Shown here in pieces: positions 18,272 through 24,974 of a stretch of DNA of 64,000 nt (positions within the stretch are counted from its first letter, which is position 1; each line of letters starts with the position of its first letter). Source of the stretch: Candidatus Brocadia sp. (lineage in GTDB: Bacteria; Planctomycetota; Brocadiia; Brocadiales; Brocadiaceae); NCBI GenBank assembly GCA_021646415.1, contig SOEU01000007.1, positions 62,001-126,000 of the forward strand, given 5' to 3'. The translations under genes and the position numbers were made by a program. The notes below the pieces were generated by a model that ran no database searches, was not told the DNA's origin, and saw nothing but the letters and a program-made list of their open reading frames with translations.

Positions 18272-18424
18272 TAATGTCATTGAATTAAGCGAGAGAGTGT
18301 TTCTCTTCTGGGCAAAGCCCGAAGGGCTGGCAGGATATAGCCCAGGGCGACAGCCCTGGGATAATGATTTAATAATATTTTTAGCCCTGAAAGGGAGACA
18401 TATTATCTTAATTCAATGACATTG
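18272..18424. mobile_element. MITE-like element flanked by 11-bp direct repeats
   Basis: A 153-bp non-coding element. Its ends are inverted repeats (AATGTCATTGAATTAAG and CTTAATTCAATGACATT, 17 matching bases), and it is bracketed by perfect direct repeats CCCATCCAGGG at 18261-18271 and 18425-18435. The interior holds further palindromes (GGGCAAAGCCC, CCCAGGGCGACAGCCCTGGG). The pattern fits a non-autonomous transposon with an 11-bp target-site duplication. No transposase is present in the window. Confidence 0.7.
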
Positions 18425-18468
18425 CCCATCCAGGGAGGGAAAAATCCCTCTCCCACAAAGGGGAGAGG

Positions 18469-18854
18469 TTAGGTGAGGGGTTTATTTCTGATGAATTTCT
18501 CTATTTTTAATTTCTTATAAATAGTTGGAACCCCATCTAACTTATAGAAAACCAGCGGAACTTTTATGTTGTTAATTTTAGATACTGATGCACCTACTAA
18601 TTGTACATTTTCTTTAAAGCCAGGGAGGGTCAAACTCAAACCAGTTTGTCTTTGAAAATATTCCACAATTGCTCCGATATTCTGTATGTGTATATTTTCT
18701 TGAATACCAGGCAGGGTTACCTTTACACCGGTTCTATTTTTATACCGCATGCATGGCACACATTCAGGTGTGAAAGGACCTCTATATTCTTTTCCACATC
18801 GGGTTCGCCATCAAGAGAGGCATAAAAATATTTTCTCATGTTATTGCAATTCAT
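18469..18854 (-). pseudogene. Zinc-finger anti-sigma factor, frameshifted
   Basis: From the ATG at 18854 the frame gives a short zinc-binding anti-sigma N-terminus, with YASLDGEPDVEKN and HLNVCHACGIK (HxxxCxxC), then stops. A second frame overlapping at the CxxC motif continues with LPGIQENIHIQNIGA, LTLPGFKENVQLVGA and VPLVFYKLDGVP, the sensor part of such proteins. One frameshift separates the halves. It lies directly behind the sigma factor remnant, the usual arrangement of ECF sigma and ZAS anti-sigma pairs. Confidence 0.65.
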
Positions 18855-18857
18855 TCC

Positions 18858-19130
18858 TTATTCTCTTTCATAGCCTTGTTTTTTTGCATGCATGGTTAAT
18901 TTTTCCTTTAGCATCTTACGCTCTCTATAAATTCTAGACATCACTGTCCCAATGGGGCAATTAAGCATTTCTGAAATCTCTTTGTATGAAAAACCCTCTA
19001 CGATCGGAAGTAAAATCGCCATCCGAAAATCCTCAGGTAATTCTTCCAGTGCTTTTTTCACATCTGCGTCAAGCAATTCATTAAATTCTGTCTCATCTCC
19101 TGTAATTGAGGACGTCGAAAACTTCTTCTT
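18858..19130 (-). pseudogene. ECF sigma factor remnant, region 4 only
   Basis: The frame begins after a TAA at 19131 and contains VKKALEELPEDFRMAILLP and the helix-turn-helix GFSYKEISEMLNCPIGTVMS, characteristic of RpoE-type sigma region 4. Region 2, needed for core and -10 binding, is absent, so it cannot be a working sigma factor. It is followed by its anti-sigma partner on the same strand. Confidence 0.8.
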
Positions 19131-19183
19131 TTATTGACTCATAAGGATTCTATGCGAAGGAAGGACAAGGAAGCCGTTTATTT

Positions 19184-19232
19184 CTACCTCCCCTCTTTCC
19201 CCTCCATCGCAAGGAGGGGATAAATGGGTGGT
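19184..19232. repeat. GGAGGGG-type palindromic repeat copy
   Basis: TACCTCCCCTCTTTCCCC followed by TCCATCGCAAGGAGGGG. It lies between the truncated sigma gene and the riboswitch remnant. Confidence 0.7.
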
Positions 19233-19256
19233 TTATTTAAATGCGACTATGTTGTG

Positions 19257-19529
19257 TCATAATAGTAAAGACAAATAACAATCAAGGTTTATTCCCACAA
19301 AACAAAAAAGCCTTACGGCAAAGATATTCTCATCATCTTCGGCAGTAAGGCTGTCTTTATATTTTCCTGTCTCCGTAGGAAAATATTGTAAAGACCCTAT
19401 TACTTTGCGCTCATCAATCGGTTTTTCTAATGGGATGGGTTCTGTAGGCAGTCCAAACCGAGTCCAATCAAAATCGGAAATAAGTTTCTTTTTGATAAAG
19501 TCCTTTTCAATTTCTGTAAAATCCATCAC
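19257..19529 (-). CDS. Unrecognised short reading frame fused to riboswitch remnant
   Basis: A 90-codon frame starting MMDFTEIEKDF. The first 40 or so codons look like genuine protein (FIKKKLISDFDWTRFG), but from about codon 46 the sequence is also the 3' part of a GEMM-like riboswitch and its terminator hairpin, so the last half is probably not real coding sequence. Most likely the truncated start of an unknown gene joined to a broken leader. I do not recognise a family. Confidence 0.3.
   Translation of the reverse strand: MMDFTEIEKDFIKKKLISDFDWTRFGLPTEPIPLEKPIDERKVIGSLQYFPTETGKYKDSLTAEDDENIFAVRLFCFVGINLDCYLSLLL
19303..19410 (-). ncRNA. Truncated GEMM (c-di-GMP-I) riboswitch remnant with terminator
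   Basis: Read on the minus strand: GCGCAAAG, GGTCTTTA, a long P2-like stem (ATATTTTCC/GGAAAATAT), then AGCCTTACTGCCGAAGATG and a terminator hairpin AGCCTTAC..GTAAGGCT with six T. The 3' two-thirds match the intact element at 24605-24752. The 5' CAAACC-tetraloop hairpin is not present, so ligand binding is unlikely. No downstream gene remains intact. Confidence 0.6.
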
Positions 19530-19655
19530 GTCCGAATCTACCTCGACAAAATAGAATAATAAGCTAAAACATCAGTAAAACTATGTACCTTCCCTGTATG
19601 GGTTCATGTATATTTTTAATTTGAAAGCCTGTTGCATTTAAAAAAATAAAAAGCT

Positions 19656-19960
19656 ATGGAAGCCTTAGAGAGGCTTTACTTACGGATGAATCAGTCCGCC
19701 GCTGAAAAATCCACTGCAATAATATGTGAAGGCAATTTGGCTCCTGGTGATCAAAGGGATATGGCCTTTAAGGGAAAAATAGCGGTGAGTGGAAGAACAA
19801 AGGGTGTCATTGTAAAGACAGAAGTGCAAACAATCCTCGGTCAGATTACAGAAAAGACCAAAGAGATGTTACCGATACCCCTGTTCAGGACAAACCTGAA
19901 CGGTTTGCAAAATTGGCAGGAATTGTTATATCTGGTTATCCGTTTTACCACAACTAAACT
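19656..19960 (+). pseudogene. Cation-transporting P-type ATPase fragment
   Basis: Parts of the actuator domain are readable across frames: SLREALLTDES (LTGES motif, Gly to Asp), then SAAEKSTAIICEGNLAPGDQ, RDMAFKGKIAVSGRTKGV, TILGQITEKTKEM and, after another shift, DTPVQDKPERFAKLAG. No P-type phosphorylation site (DKTGT) or nucleotide-binding domain is present. It is an isolated relic of about 100 codons with at least two frameshifts, on the opposite strand to its neighbours. Confidence 0.7.
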
Positions 19961-20196
19961 TTAGGTCTTAGCTTATTACCACGTAGTACCCGAATATCTT
20001 GATCCCTAACTGGTGTAATGTTCATCGAAGCCCCCATATTCTACTATATAACGGGGCAGTTGTAGTAAACCGGATAACCACATTGTTCTATTTATGAAAA
20101 GCGCAACTGGGAAGGTACTTGATATGTGCACCGGGTCTGCAACTGGTAACAGTTCTAAGAAGAAAGAGATATTCCTTATTACAAAGAGTAAAAAGC

Positions 20197-20229
20197 AACG
20201 AAGCAATCTTAAACAAAGATTGCTTCGTT
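20197..20229. repeat. 14-bp inverted repeat
   Basis: AACGAAGCAATCTT and AAGATTGCTTCGTT around a short loop. Resembles dispersed palindromes; no U tract follows. Confidence 0.65.
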
Positions 20230-20284
20230 ATGCCTCATAATGACGATTGCATGCCAATTCATTTAAATTCAGAGTAAATTTACA

Positions 20285-20437
20285 TATGGCTCACATCCCA
20301 AAACATTAAATGTCTTTCAGCAGACAGAACCACACTCCCCACGATAATAGGGGTGACCATCGTCATCAGTAATCTCTCGGAACCTCCTTTATTACACCAC
20401 GACCCTTTACAATTCCAGCATAATCATTCATTCCCGT
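20285..20437 (-). pseudogene. arsM remnant (second copy, 3' part)
   Basis: The minus strand reads ITDDDGHPYYRGECGSVC, stop, KTFNVL and CEPYVNL. This parallels residues of the intact ArsM at 11737-12888 (EITDDDGHRYRRG, VCRKTFNILCREPYANHF). It has a CGA-to-TGA type stop and small frame changes, and nucleotide identity to 11890-12060 is obvious by eye. It lies just downstream of mscL, so mscL and aqpZ sit between this remnant and the arsS remnant. Confidence 0.8.
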
Positions 20438-20450
20438 TTTTGCCCTCATT

Positions 20451-20903
20451 TTATACTGCTTTCAATTCAGACGTACAGTATGGGCAGCGAGTAGCTTTGA
20501 CCGGAACGTTAGAAATACAGAATGCACATACCTTTGTTGCTGGTGGCGGCACTGCTGGTTTTGGTTGTAATACTTTGTTAATAAGACGGACTAACATAAA
20601 GATGGCAAACGCAACAATAATAAAATCGATTACGGTATTGATAAAAACTCCATAATTAATCGTGGGAGCACCTGCGGCCTGCGCTGCCTCACGGCTGTCA
20701 TATGATATACCTGATAGATTGACAAATAAGTTTCTGAAGTCTACATTCCCCAGAAGCAGTCCAATTGGCGGCATGATAATATCATTAACCAGCGAGGTGA
20801 TGATCTTGCCAAAGGCTGCGCCTATGATAATACCGACTGCCAAATCCAGAACGTTGCCCCGCATGGCAAACGCCTTAAAATCTTTTAATACGTTGTTAAA
20901 CAT
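20451..20903 (-). CDS. mscL: Large-conductance mechanosensitive channel with zinc-ribbon tail
   Basis: A 150-residue MscL. It has the N-terminal amphipathic helix [22 protein letters not shown] forming TM1 with its glycine-rich face, then [13 protein letters not shown], a periplasmic loop and TM2 ([16 protein letters not shown]). It opens under hypo-osmotic membrane tension. Unusually, a proline-rich linker leads to CAFCISN and RCPYC, a four-cysteine zinc-ribbon-like tail. It is flanked by aqpZ on the same strand, giving a water/osmolyte pair, and by arsenic gene remnants. Confidence 0.92.
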   Translation of the reverse strand: MFNNVLKDFKAFAMRGNVLDLAVGIIIGAAFGKIITSLVNDIIMPPIGLLLGNVDFRNLFVNLSGISYDSREAAQAAGAPTINYGVFINTVIDFIIVAFAIFMLVRLINKVLQPKPAVPPPATKVCAFCISNVPVKATRCPYCTSELKAV

Positions 20904-21020
20904 TTTACTTCTCCTTTCTCACTTACGGAATAATTATTATAAAAAAGGAAAGATATACGAGTTAAAAGCCAGGAATTATTTGATATAGTTTAATGATTGA
21001 ATATGCCTTTCATCGAAAAG

Positions 21021-21731
21021 TTAAACCGGACGTGCTTCAGTTTCTCTAAACAACCATCGATAAAGAATGCCGGCCAGAACCGCACCTACAATGGGCATGA
21101 CCCAAAACATCCAAAGTTGCGATAATGCCCATCCACCAACGAACACAGCTGGCCCGGTGCTGCGCGCGGGGTTCACTGATGTATTGGTAACCGGAATACT
21201 GACAAGATGAATCAATGTCAGTGCCAAACCGATAGATATCGGTGCAAACCCCGCTGGTGCACGACGGTCAGTCGAGCCAAGAATTATCGTTAGAAATATA
21301 AAGGTCATAACTACTTCTGTCGCCAATCCTGACAAGAGTGAATAACCACCTGGAGAATGCGCGCCGTAACCGTTCGATGCCAGACCACTGTTGAGATGAA
21401 AACTCGGGTTACCGCTTGCAATCAAATAGAGAACCGCGGCGCCTGCTATGCCTCCGAGTACCTGCGCAATGATATACGCATACAGTTCCGATGCCTTAAA
21501 ACGACCTCCTGCCCATAAGCCAATTGAAACAGCAGGATTAAGGTGACAACCCGAAATAGATCCAATGGTATAGGCCATCGTGAGCACCGTTAGACCAAAA
21601 GCAAAGGCAACACCCAGCAGACCAATCCCTACATGAGGAAACGACGCAGCGAGAACAGCACTACCACATCCACCAAAAACCAACCAGCCAGTACCAATAA
21701 ACTCTGCTACGGCACGACGAAATAATGTCAT
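21021..21731 (-). CDS. aqpZ: Aquaporin Z-type channel
   Basis: A 236-residue, six-helix MIP family channel. Both half-helix motifs are present: HLNPAVSIG and [10 protein letters not shown]. Flanking sequences ([37 protein letters not shown]) are AqpZ-like rather than glycerol-facilitator-like. Known AqpZ proteins conduct water; some MIP channels in ars operons (AqpS, GlpF) pass arsenite. Here it lies between arsM and arsS remnants with mscL 118 bases downstream. A role in arsenite passage is possible only by context, since the selectivity-filter type suggests water. Confidence 0.92.
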   Translation of the reverse strand: MTLFRRAVAEFIGTGWLVFGGCGSAVLAASFPHVGIGLLGVAFAFGLTVLTMAYTIGSISGCHLNPAVSIGLWAGGRFKASELYAYIIAQVLGGIAGAAVLYLIASGNPSFHLNSGLASNGYGAHSPGGYSLLSGLATEVVMTFIFLTIILGSTDRRAPAGFAPISIGLALTLIHLVSIPVTNTSVNPARSTGPAVFVGGWALSQLWMFWVMPIVGAVLAGILYRWLFRETEARPV

Positions 21732-21830
21732 ATACCCCCCCTTTCTTTCTAATTTAATCGGATTACCAAAGACTCATTATCCACCTGAGACTCCACAGGT
21801 CTGGGTCCTGATTGTCCCCGCAATTCTTTC

Positions 21831-22022
21831 TTATACTGAATTTTCTAATTTCTCTTGAGACGGTGTAAGAAAGGAATCGTCAGGATTATAGACTAAATCC
21901 GATCTCAATCCGCTTCCTTCATACCCGTAGCCCAGGGAATTAAGCCTCCGCAGTGCGTCGATGCTCTTATCAAATACACCACTGCCACGCTGCCTATCCA
22001 CGTTTTCCCTGGAATAGCAATG
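21831..22022 (-). pseudogene. arsS remnant (second copy, internal part)
   Basis: Codons for CYSRENVDRQRGSGVFD, SIDALRRLNSLGYGYEGSG and LVYNPDDSFLTPSQEKLE match the middle of the intact ArsS at 13011-13985 almost residue for residue. Both ends are missing, including the radical SAM cysteines. The sequence upstream of the match (22023-22109) starts a different frame, MNAQKEARLTAVQHAMVE, so the junction is chimeric. Confidence 0.88.
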
Positions 22023-22136
22023 AAAATACAACTTTATGCTTCTCCCATATCTCAACCATTGCATGCTGAACGGCTGTAAGGCGTGCCTCTTTTTGCGCGT
22101 TCATCCTTTACTCATTCTTGAATATAATAATTTTCT

Positions 22137-23210
22137 TTAATGAACATTTTTTATTGCCAAATCCTTGAAAAAGAATTTAACCTTCATATTGGCAAAGGGT
22201 TTCCCATCGACTTCCCCATATGGATATATGAAAAAGTTTAAGGGTTCAGCGTTTTGAGGTGGGTTTAAAACAATGTCACGTCCAATGGTAAACTGCACTC
22301 GATTTTCGTCATGTGCACCGAAGAAATATTCTCTCCTTGCCGGATCCTTATAAGCTTCTGAAACATCTACAGGGACCCAGCCGTATCCTTTCAGATAAAA
22401 TTCCGCCCAGCAATGATAGCCACCAATTTCGTCTTGACCACTCTTTGCCGGGAGAGAAAATCCGATTGCGAATTTTGCTGGAATACCAACAGCACGGCAA
22501 AATCCGATAAATACGGCATGAAAATCGGTGCAATTCCCACGCTTCACATCGCACGCATAGCAAATATCGCCGCGTCCCCAGCCAGTCCCGCTCTTATCGT
22601 AAGTAAGATTGGCAATAGTGTAATCATAGATCACGCGCGCCTTCTCTAAATCAGAAATTTTGCCTTGAGTGACTCCCTCAGCAAGTTTTTTTATACGGTC
22701 ATCGATAGGCACAAGCCTATCCGGCTGAAGCCACTGTTGCAGCATCGAATCGAAATCATTTCGGACTCGAATGTGCACCTGATCAAAATCTCTCCGAATG
22801 TATTCATAGCGCTTTACCCGAAATTTCATCTCGACCTCTATTGAGCGATTCTCCGGATTTATCACAGAAAAGTGCAGGATGGAATTACCGTACTTAGGGT
22901 CCTTGTAAATCTTTGAAGGATAGGGTGCCGAAATCAATAATGGAGTAATTTTTTGATTCGCATCACTCTTTGGATATGGCATCCAGATTGATACTTTTTT
23001 AGCACCTCCAGGAATATCATTGATCTCTGCAATATAGGTAAATTCGAATGTTCTCACCCTTGGAGCATTTGCAGCCTCTGACATCCTTAAGAAAAATGTG
23101 CAAAAAATTGCAAGATAAGCAACGGCGCAGGCTATTCCGGGCTTCATATGATGTTTTCTTAAGAATTTCTGTAGATAACCGGTAGAGCGAAAAAACTCTT
23201 CGCTCTCCAT
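22137..23210 (-). CDS. Exported transglutaminase-like protein
   Basis: A 357-residue protein (or about 336 if it starts at the in-frame ATG at 23147, which directly precedes a signal-like segment, ACAVAYLAIFCTFFL). The transglutaminase-like core shows the catalytic triad in context: RGNCTDFHAVFIGFCRAVGIP (Cys), GYHCWAEFYLKG (His) and WVPVDVSEA (Asp). The N-terminal beta-rich part has TYIAEINDIPGGAKKV, typical of bacterial exported members. Such proteins are thought to cleave or crosslink peptides in the envelope. It stands alone between repeats and the arsS remnant. Confidence 0.85.
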   Translation of the reverse strand: MESEEFFRSTGYLQKFLRKHHMKPGIACAVAYLAIFCTFFLRMSEAANAPRVRTFEFTYIAEINDIPGGAKKVSIWMPYPKSDANQKITPLLISAPYPSKIYKDPKYGNSILHFSVINPENRSIEVEMKFRVKRYEYIRRDFDQVHIRVRNDFDSMLQQWLQPDRLVPIDDRIKKLAEGVTQGKISDLEKARVIYDYTIANLTYDKSGTGWGRGDICYACDVKRGNCTDFHAVFIGFCRAVGIPAKFAIGFSLPAKSGQDEIGGYHCWAEFYLKGYGWVPVDVSEAYKDPARREYFFGAHDENRVQFTIGRDIVLNPPQNAEPLNFFIYPYGEVDGKPFANMKVKFFFKDLAIKNVH

Positions 23211-23668
23211 ATTGATTTTTGCATAGTCTTTACCGGCCTGGGCTATATCTCATTGTGGTAAAAATCTCTACCCATTAATTCAATAACAATACCCATCAAG
23301 GGAGGGAAAGTTCCATCGGCCCTTGTGGGAAGAGGTTCTTTTTGGTTGCGGCTACGCCGCGCTATGGACATCATGAAAGATAAGGGCTGAGGAGGATCAA
23401 AACCACACATTTCAATTTTTCTCTTCACGCCCTTCTTGTTTCACATCAAAATGAACTTATAACCACCCCTCTCTCCCCTCCTTCACAGGGCAATGACATT
23501 GCCTTGAAAGGAGGGGACCCCCATCGTAAGTCTTCGGTGTGAGTCAGACGAATGCTCAGTCGAAAGATGAAGAAGTGGTCTCCACAGTTTATTTGTCATA
23601 TTGGCTATGACCACAAAACCTGTATAAATAAAATGAAATCCAACACACCCCGGTCTAACTCCCATTTA
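23211..23668. other. Gene-free spacer with repeat fragments
   Basis: No credible gene. It contains short GC-rich repeat pieces (ACCCCTCTCTCCCCTCC, AAAGGAGGGGACC) and AGTCTTCGG..CAGACGAATG fragments similar to those near 795-855. Nothing else is supported. Confidence 0.5.
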
Positions 23669-24205
23669 TTAAGGGTATCCAGGATGCTCCCTCTTCGTAG
23701 GTTTGGGATATTCCTTTTCAATTAGGATAGCCTTCTTCTCCCAGAGGTCTTTCTTTTTATTATAGTCCCAGGTATAATTCTCTTTGCCGTTCACCTTGTG
23801 GACGGAAATGCTCGTTTTATCAACCCTCAAATTACCCTTGTTTGTACCCTGTACAAAGAAGTCCAGGTCATACCTGTTACCGTCTTTCCCTTTGAAGTCG
23901 GCGCAGACAAAATATTCATCGGTTTTTGTCGGAGAGAGCTTATCCTTATGCACCTTGTCAAGCATCAATTCTAAATATTTTCCTGTGTTCTTATCGAGAT
24001 ACTTGAAAACACCTTCTTTGGAATTTTTTCGAACGTATTCCTCGGCAAATTTTGCCACATCCTCTTTGGTTATCCGTGGTTTTTCTTCCACCATTTGTTC
24101 TGGATGCTCTCTACCGAATAGAGTAGATGAAGTGCCAAATCCTAACATTATCGTTAAGACCACTATTGCAATCGAACCTTTTCTTAATATCATGGATAAA
24201 TTCAT
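23669..24205 (-). CDS. Exported protein of unknown function
   Basis: A 178-residue protein. The ATG at 24205 is chosen because AAAGGAG lies eight bases upstream; the frame is open further but without a signal. A signal peptide (about 1-31, IAIVVLTIMLGFGTSSTLFG) is followed by REHPEQMVEEKP. A charged domain follows with YVRKNSKEGVFKYLDKNTGK, DEYFVCADFKGKDG and LRVDKTSISVHKVNGKEN, a beta-rich pattern. No family is recognised. The stretch REHPEQ resembles DHPEQK in the small exported protein encoded upstream. It may be controlled by the c-di-GMP riboswitch about 400 bases upstream. Confidence 0.7.
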   Translation of the reverse strand: MNLSMILRKGSIAIVVLTIMLGFGTSSTLFGREHPEQMVEEKPRITKEDVAKFAEEYVRKNSKEGVFKYLDKNTGKYLELMLDKVHKDKLSPTKTDEYFVCADFKGKDGNRYDLDFFVQGTNKGNLRVDKTSISVHKVNGKENYTWDYNKKKDLWEKKAILIEKEYPKPTKREHPGYP

Positions 24206-24401
24206 GATTGAATCTCCTTTATCAAAAGGTGAACGAATCCGTAGTGGCAGTTGAATCCTGAAAGAATAACTGCCAGTTGCCATATAATTTCACCGGCAAC
24301 AGAGATACAAAAAAAGCATCAATTCCTGTTTTGTACCACCTCCATTCCTGAAATATTGCTTTGGAAAAAGCCACAGATGTGCAGACTCAGAACGTTTTCA
24401 G

Positions 24402-24432
24402 TTAGTACCGCCAGCTATACTGGCGGTACTAA
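24402..24432. terminator. 13-bp palindrome overlapping the end of a small gene
   Basis: TTAGTACCGCCAG, a five-base loop and CTGGCGGTACTAA. It starts at the TAG of the small gene on the minus strand. No T run follows, so it may stabilise an RNA end or attenuate rather than terminate fully. Confidence 0.45.
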
Positions 24433-24584
24433 TTTTCTTTCGCGTGCACCTTTTGCTCAGGATGGTCTGCGGATGCTATATGTAAAGTGTTTGTTTCCAA
24501 AGGAATTAATGCGATTCCGACATATATCATCAATACGGCCACCACACGGGGTAATCTTTTCTCCAGTATTCTGGATAAGCACAC
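24429..24584 (-). CDS. Small exported peptide behind the c-di-GMP riboswitch
   Basis: A 51-residue frame starting with GTG at 24584; GGGAGA lies seven bases upstream. It has a basic N-terminus, a hydrophobic core (VVAVLMIYVGIALIPLE) and the short tail DHPEQKVHAKEN, so it resembles a signal peptide plus a 12-residue mature part. The tail resembles the mature N-terminus of the 178-residue protein downstream (REHPEQMVEEKP), so it may be a truncated paralogue or a real small peptide. It begins 20 bases after the riboswitch terminator. Confidence 0.5.
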   Translation of the reverse strand: MCLSRILEKRLPRVVAVLMIYVGIALIPLETNTLHIASADHPEQKVHAKEN

Positions 24585-24604
24585 TGTTAGTTCTCCCTTA
24601 ACGA

Positions 24605-24752
24605 AAACAAAAAAGCCTTACTGCAAAGATATTCATTCAAACATCTTCGGCAGTAAGGCTATCTTTTTATAAAGCAGTTTAAACTATTTAAACTGTTTAA
24701 CAAGACCTTTACTTTGCGTCCCCTGATTGCCCAGGGTTTGCCTTTATCGTAA
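24605..24752 (-). promoter_or_regulatory. Cyclic-di-GMP-I (GEMM) riboswitch with intrinsic terminator
   Basis: On the minus strand the element reads GGCAAACC, a hairpin CCTGG-GCAA-TCAGG with a GCAA tetraloop, GGGACGCAAAG, GGTCTTG, a second variable stem (CAGTTTAAA..TTTAAACTG) and AGCCTTACTGCCGAAG. These match GEMM-I landmarks (CAAACC, GNRA-capped stem, GGGACGCAAAG, receptor-side AGC..TGCCG). The 3' strand AGCCTTACTGC also pairs with GCAGTAAGGCT (24614-24660), followed by six T, so aptamer and terminator are mutually exclusive. The base equivalent to Vc2 G20 appears to be G, favouring c-di-GMP over cGAMP. It would control the small peptide and perhaps the 178-residue exported protein. Confidence 0.85.
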
Positions 24753-24787
24753 TGTTTTTTTATTTATAAAATTTTACTTATATAACA

Positions 24788-24817
24788 TCTATAGTATTTT
24801 TATGTACTTAATTTCAA
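24788..24817 (-). promoter_or_regulatory. Promoter of the riboswitch transcript
   Basis: Minus strand -35 TTGAAA (24812-24817), an 18-base spacer and -10 TATAGA (24788-24793). The expected transcription start falls about 30 bases before the aptamer. Confidence 0.55.
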
Positions 24818-24876
24818 GGAAAAAATAAAATATTTACTAGTCGTGAAACTGGTAAAACTCGCACTGGCAAAGTAGT

Positions 24877-24905
24877 TTGACACCTCTAGTATATTATGAT
24901 ATTAT
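24877..24905 (+). promoter_or_regulatory. Sigma-70-type promoter of hemC
   Basis: -35 TTGACA (24877-24882), a 17-base spacer and -10 TATTAT (24900-24905). It lies about 70 bases upstream of the hemC start and is divergent from the riboswitch promoter. Confidence 0.7.
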
Positions 24906-24974
24906 CAAAAAGTATATTCTATTGTTAAGAGATTTACAATTACTTTAATAATTCAAAAATGGAGAGGATTTACA

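Noticed and set aside
22023-22109. Frame starting MNAQKEARLTAVQHAMVE as a separate gene
   Set aside because: It runs into the arsS remnant and stops after about 35 codons; no ribosome binding site at proper spacing. Treated as a chimeric junction.
24614-24660. Hairpin first read as a simple repeat shared with 19309-19352
   Set aside because: The homology extends through the GEMM aptamer landmarks, so it is the expression platform of a riboswitch.
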